DNA of 64,000 nucleotides from Helopsaltes ochotensis (taxonomy: Eukaryota > Chordata > Aves > Passeriformes > Locustellidae), in NCBI GenBank assembly GCA_013400155.1, contig VXBM01000563.1:485007-549006 (forward strand). Reading direction: 5' to 3'. Below, one piece after another: positions 63,415 to 64,000 of this stretch (positions are counted from its first letter, which is position 1; the number at the start of each line of letters is the position of its first letter). Made by a program: the position numbers and the translations under genes. The notes under the pieces are model-generated. The model worked only from the letters and a program-made list of their open reading frames with translations. It searched no databases and was not told the DNA's origin.

Positions 63415-64000
63415 TGTGCCTGACAGCTGCAACAGAAAGGTACGGGGCAAGCCAACAACAGGAAAGGTACTGGAAACCAAGATTAACAAGCCACTCTTCC
63501 CAATCAACTGCCTGCCCATGACACACACATTGCTTTAGCTATAATGCCCATTAAAAGAATAGTCTCAGCCTCTTATCTTGACTTTTTGCTGTCTCCCTTT
63601 TCTGCCTAAACAGCACAGGAACTTCATGTGCCAGCGTCCGAGAAACATCTACTCAGCTCAGGAACTGGTAGCAAGATCAGTTTAGATATACTAAAACAGA
63701 ACAAGCCCTAAGAAATATATGCTGTAAAAAGGGGCATTATGATTTTTTTTTTTTGCCTGTAGAAGATCTTTAGGAAAGTAATAGTAACTTCTTATCCAGT
63801 TTCTGACTCCATGAAAAAAACCTAAGCACCAGCACATTTGTACGCAGATCTTGTTACTTATTATTTACTGCTTTTCTGAGCAGCAACGGAATGACTGAAG
63901 AAGTGATTTTGCTGAACCAAGGCCATATGTTACCCCAAAGACCTTTGATGATTTATTGGTCCTCTCCAAGCACCAATCTCATATATATATTTATATATTT
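63415..64000. other. Unique noncoding end of the window
   Basis: No gene recognised. The last 20 bases are an AT/TTTA-type simple repeat (63981-64000) cut by the window edge. Confidence 0.5.

Noticed and set aside
1..64000. tRNA, snRNA, rRNA genes or a CRISPR array
   Set aside because: I looked for conserved boxes and regularly spaced repeats and saw none. The tandem repeats present are short minisatellites and microsatellites.

Overview
The window is a stretch of vertebrate nuclear DNA, almost certainly from a bird and probably a songbird. The evidence is the interspersed repeats. There are 3' ends of CR1 LINEs with the typical avian consensus and an ATTCTGT-type tail (about 12.4-13.0 kb, 26.9 kb and 50.1-51.5 kb, plus a decayed fragment near 44.7 kb). 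There is also one solo LTR (34.45-35.04 kb) of a kind I associate with passerine endogenous retroviruses. The rest is AT-rich unique sequence with very few transposons. I see no bacterial, plasmid or phage gene layout, no operons, no CRISPR array, and no tRNA or rRNA gene.

There is no complete protein-coding gene. The longest open frame is 178 codons, and nearly all open frames look like chance. The one convincing coding signal is a single internal exon on the + strand at 5131-5277. It has a good acceptor, a near-consensus GAG/GTGAGT donor, a length of 147 bases, phase-2 introns on both sides, about 73% G/C at third codon positions in an AT-rich setting, and a helix-like, leucine-rich peptide. 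I do not recognise the protein. The window is therefore probably a large intron or 3' part of an unidentified gene, or an intergenic region beside it.

Layout: 1-0.42 kb is a GC-richer patch. 0.42-12.4 kb is unique sequence holding the candidate exon and a 22-bp tandem repeat. A CR1 follows at 12.4-13.0 kb. 13-26.9 kb is unique, with conserved-looking homeobox-site clusters and two adjacent perfect inverted repeats. A short CR1 sits at 26.9 kb. 27-34.4 kb contains the most enhancer-like AT-rich blocks. The solo LTR is at 34.45-35.04 kb. 35-49.8 kb is unique, with a 39-A tract, a precursor-microRNA-sized hairpin and a decayed CR1. 49.8-51.4 kb is an 824-bp block present twice in direct orientation around a single N, best read as an unmerged contig overlap. 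51.5-57.5 kb is unique. 57.6-58.7 kb is GC-rich with an 18-bp minisatellite. 58.7-64 kb is unique and ends with a cluster of CACCTG E-boxes.

I did not find a new biological system. The most useful observations are the probable false duplication around the N, the orphan exon, several candidate regulatory blocks recognised by composition only, and a few precise hairpins.
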